A stretch of DNA of 64,000 nucleotides from Xenorhabdus indica (GTDB lineage: Bacteria > Pseudomonadota > Gammaproteobacteria > Enterobacterales > Enterobacteriaceae), in the NCBI RefSeq assembly GCF_014467235.1, contig NZ_NKHP01000006.1:124001-188000 (forward strand), in the 5' to 3' direction. Numbering within the stretch: the stretch's first letter is position 1; each line of letters begins with the position of its first letter. The position numbers and the translations under genes are program-made. This document shows positions 62,948 to 64,000 of this stretch, one piece after another. The notes under the pieces were generated by a model that worked only from the letters and a program-made list of their open reading frames with translations, ran no database searches and had not been told where the DNA came from.

Positions 62948-63397
62948 TTACTCTCCAAATAACGGCAACGCCATAATAATTGCGTCTTCTTTTCCTGTCG
63001 CGGTTGGGTAATAGTTTTTGCGAATGGAAACTTCGTTAAATCCCAAATCTTCATACAAACGAATCGCCGACCTGTTTGAACGCCGTACTTCAAGCCATAG
63101 TGTATTAATCTGTTTGTGAGGCAATACATCGACCAGGTATTTCAGCAATGTTTTTCCATGCCCCTGTGATTGATATTCAGGATGAATAGCGATATTAAAG
63201 AGTGTCGCTTCATCCAAAACACACTGCACTATTGCAAAACCAATCATCTGATCATTAAGCGTGATTTTGTAATTGAGATAACGTTCTCCCTGATTAGAGT
63301 AAAAAGTTTTTTCACTCCAGGGAAAAGCATGGCTGGCCTGTTCTATCTGAAATGCAACGGGAAGATCAACGGGAGTTAATAGAGAAATATTCTTCAT
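62948..63397 (-). CDS. rimI: Ribosomal-protein-alanine acetyltransferase
   Basis: 149 residues from ATG 63397 (MKNISLLTPVDLPVAFQIEQ), as in E. coli. The GNAT acetyl-CoA loop is YQSQGHGKTLL, and ERYLNYKITL and LDEATLFNIAI are conserved. It acetylates the N-terminus of S18. Its start overlaps the end of holD, as in E. coli. Confidence 0.95.
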   Translation of the reverse strand: MKNISLLTPVDLPVAFQIEQASHAFPWSEKTFYSNQGERYLNYKITLNDQMIGFAIVQCVLDEATLFNIAIHPEYQSQGHGKTLLKYLVDVLPHKQINTLWLEVRRSNRSAIRLYEDLGFNEVSIRKNYYPTATGKEDAIIMALPLFGE

Positions 63398-63776
63398 AAT
63401 GGTAAATTTGTTGCCAAAGAGCGCGTTTTGCATCCCCATCAAGGGATAAATCATTTAATGCAGGGCTTCTCAAAGAAATCCCTTGTATTGATAAGGTAAT
63501 ATCAACCCCCAACAGCCAGCATGGGCAGTGGATTGATTCCGAAAGTAACTCAACGTCTTTTGTCGTGATGCAATAAACTGATGAGGCATTAATCCCCATG
63601 GCTGTGAAAATATCAGCAAGTAATGAATGACTTAAGTCAATGTTATCATGGCTAATGATCAACAAACGGGTTGAGTCAGGGATGAGGACAGATAATTCAC
63701 CTCGCAGGGTCGCAGGGCTACGCAAAACCCATTGGGTAATGCCCAATCGAGTAAGTGATCTGTCACGCTTTGTCAT
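63366..63776 (-). CDS. holD: DNA polymerase III psi subunit
   Basis: 136 residues: LGITQWVLRSPATLRGE, CPCWLLGVDITLS and the C-terminal LWQQIYHYEEYF match E. coli HolD. It links the chi subunit to the clamp loader. It is divergent from rsmC. Confidence 0.93.
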   Translation of the reverse strand: MTKRDRSLTRLGITQWVLRSPATLRGELSVLIPDSTRLLIISHDNIDLSHSLLADIFTAMGINASSVYCITTKDVELLSESIHCPCWLLGVDITLSIQGISLRSPALNDLSLDGDAKRALWQQIYHYEEYFSINSR

Positions 63777-63816
63777 CGTGTTTTATTCCATCTGCCATAA
63801 AAAATAACAGGTAATA

Positions 63817-63877
63817 TATACCTAATAGATTTCAAGTTGCAGCCAACAAAACGGCAACTTGAAAGATGAAAGGTATA
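63817..63877. repeat. Palindromic intergenic repeat, copy H (best preserved)
   Basis: The most complete copy: TATACCTAATAGATTTCAAG, then TTGCAGCCAACAAAA, then GGCAACTTGAAAGATGAAAG and GGTATA. TTTCAAGTTGC and GCAACTTGAAA are inverted. It lies between holD and rsmC. Confidence 0.8.
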
Positions 63878-63975
63878 TTATCAGAGGGCTTATCTCTGCG
63901 CCAATCAACACGGCATCTCAGATTTGCCCACAGATAATGATTACTAAATAAAGATTTATAAGGAGCTAATCATAG

Positions 63976-64000
63976 ATGTCAGTATTAACACCAGCCAGTG
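63976..64000 (+). CDS. rsmC: 16S rRNA m2G1207 methyltransferase, start only
   Basis: The first eight codons, (M)SVLTPAS, agree with E. coli RsmC (MSAFTPASE), with AGGAG upstream at 63961-63965. In E. coli rsmC is also divergent from holD. The rest lies beyond the window. Confidence 0.8.

Overview
The window looks like chromosome from an insect-associated member of the Morganellaceae, most probably Xenorhabdus (Photorhabdus is the alternative). The core genes (satP, dnaK-dnaJ, nhaA-nhaR, rpsT, ribF-ileS-lspA-fkpB-ispH, dapB, carAB, deoDBAC, yjjV-yjjU, prfC, rimI-holD, rsmC) are close to their enterobacterial counterparts. Two accessory loci point to Xenorhabdus: a six-gene fimbrial operon laid out like the Mrx fimbriae, and a dithiolopyrrolone (xenorhabdin/holomycin-type) biosynthetic cluster. 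All assignments come from reading the sequence; no database search was run.

Layout. 1-13276 holds the putative dithiolopyrrolone locus. A leftward thioredoxin/thioredoxin-reductase pair faces a rightward set: a carboxymuconolactone-decarboxylase-like protein, a Cy-A-T NRPS, a GMC oxidoreductase, a thioesterase, an acyl-CoA dehydrogenase, a truncated globin, a metallophosphoesterase, a PPC-decarboxylase-like flavoprotein and an MFS transporter. 13369-17437 is core (satP, then dnaK-dnaJ behind a good sigma-32 promoter). 17500-21350 is an AT-rich accessory patch with a papain-like Cys-His-Asp protein, a decayed FAD oxidoreductase and a 15-bp tandem repeat. 21378-30286 is core (nhaA to ispH).

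30300-38200 is an accessory block lying between ispH and dapB. It carries two paralogous acetyltransferase-like genes, a LysE exporter, AlaX, a LysR regulator, a membrane desaturase, AzlCD and an AraC regulator. 38670-44330 is dapB-carAB. 44579-51136 is the leftward fimbrial operon, with an MrpJ-type regulator as its last gene. 51869-58000 is nucleoside catabolism (nupC, deoC, deoA, deoB, deoD, leftward) with a CRP-like site before nupC. 58323-64000 is yjjU-yjjV, a single-BON OsmY-like protein, prfC, holD-rimI and the start of rsmC.

How the genes fit together. In the first region the NRPS would make a Cys-Cys dipeptide on its carrier domain, and the flavoenzymes would oxidise, decarboxylate and close it to the bicyclic ene-disulfide; the thioesterase, globin and transporter are usual companions of such clusters. 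No acyltransferase for the N-acyl group is visible, so it may lie left of position 1 or elsewhere. A family of short palindromic repeats (ends TATACCC/GGGTATA, core TTTCAAG...CTTGAAA) is scattered through the intergenic spaces.
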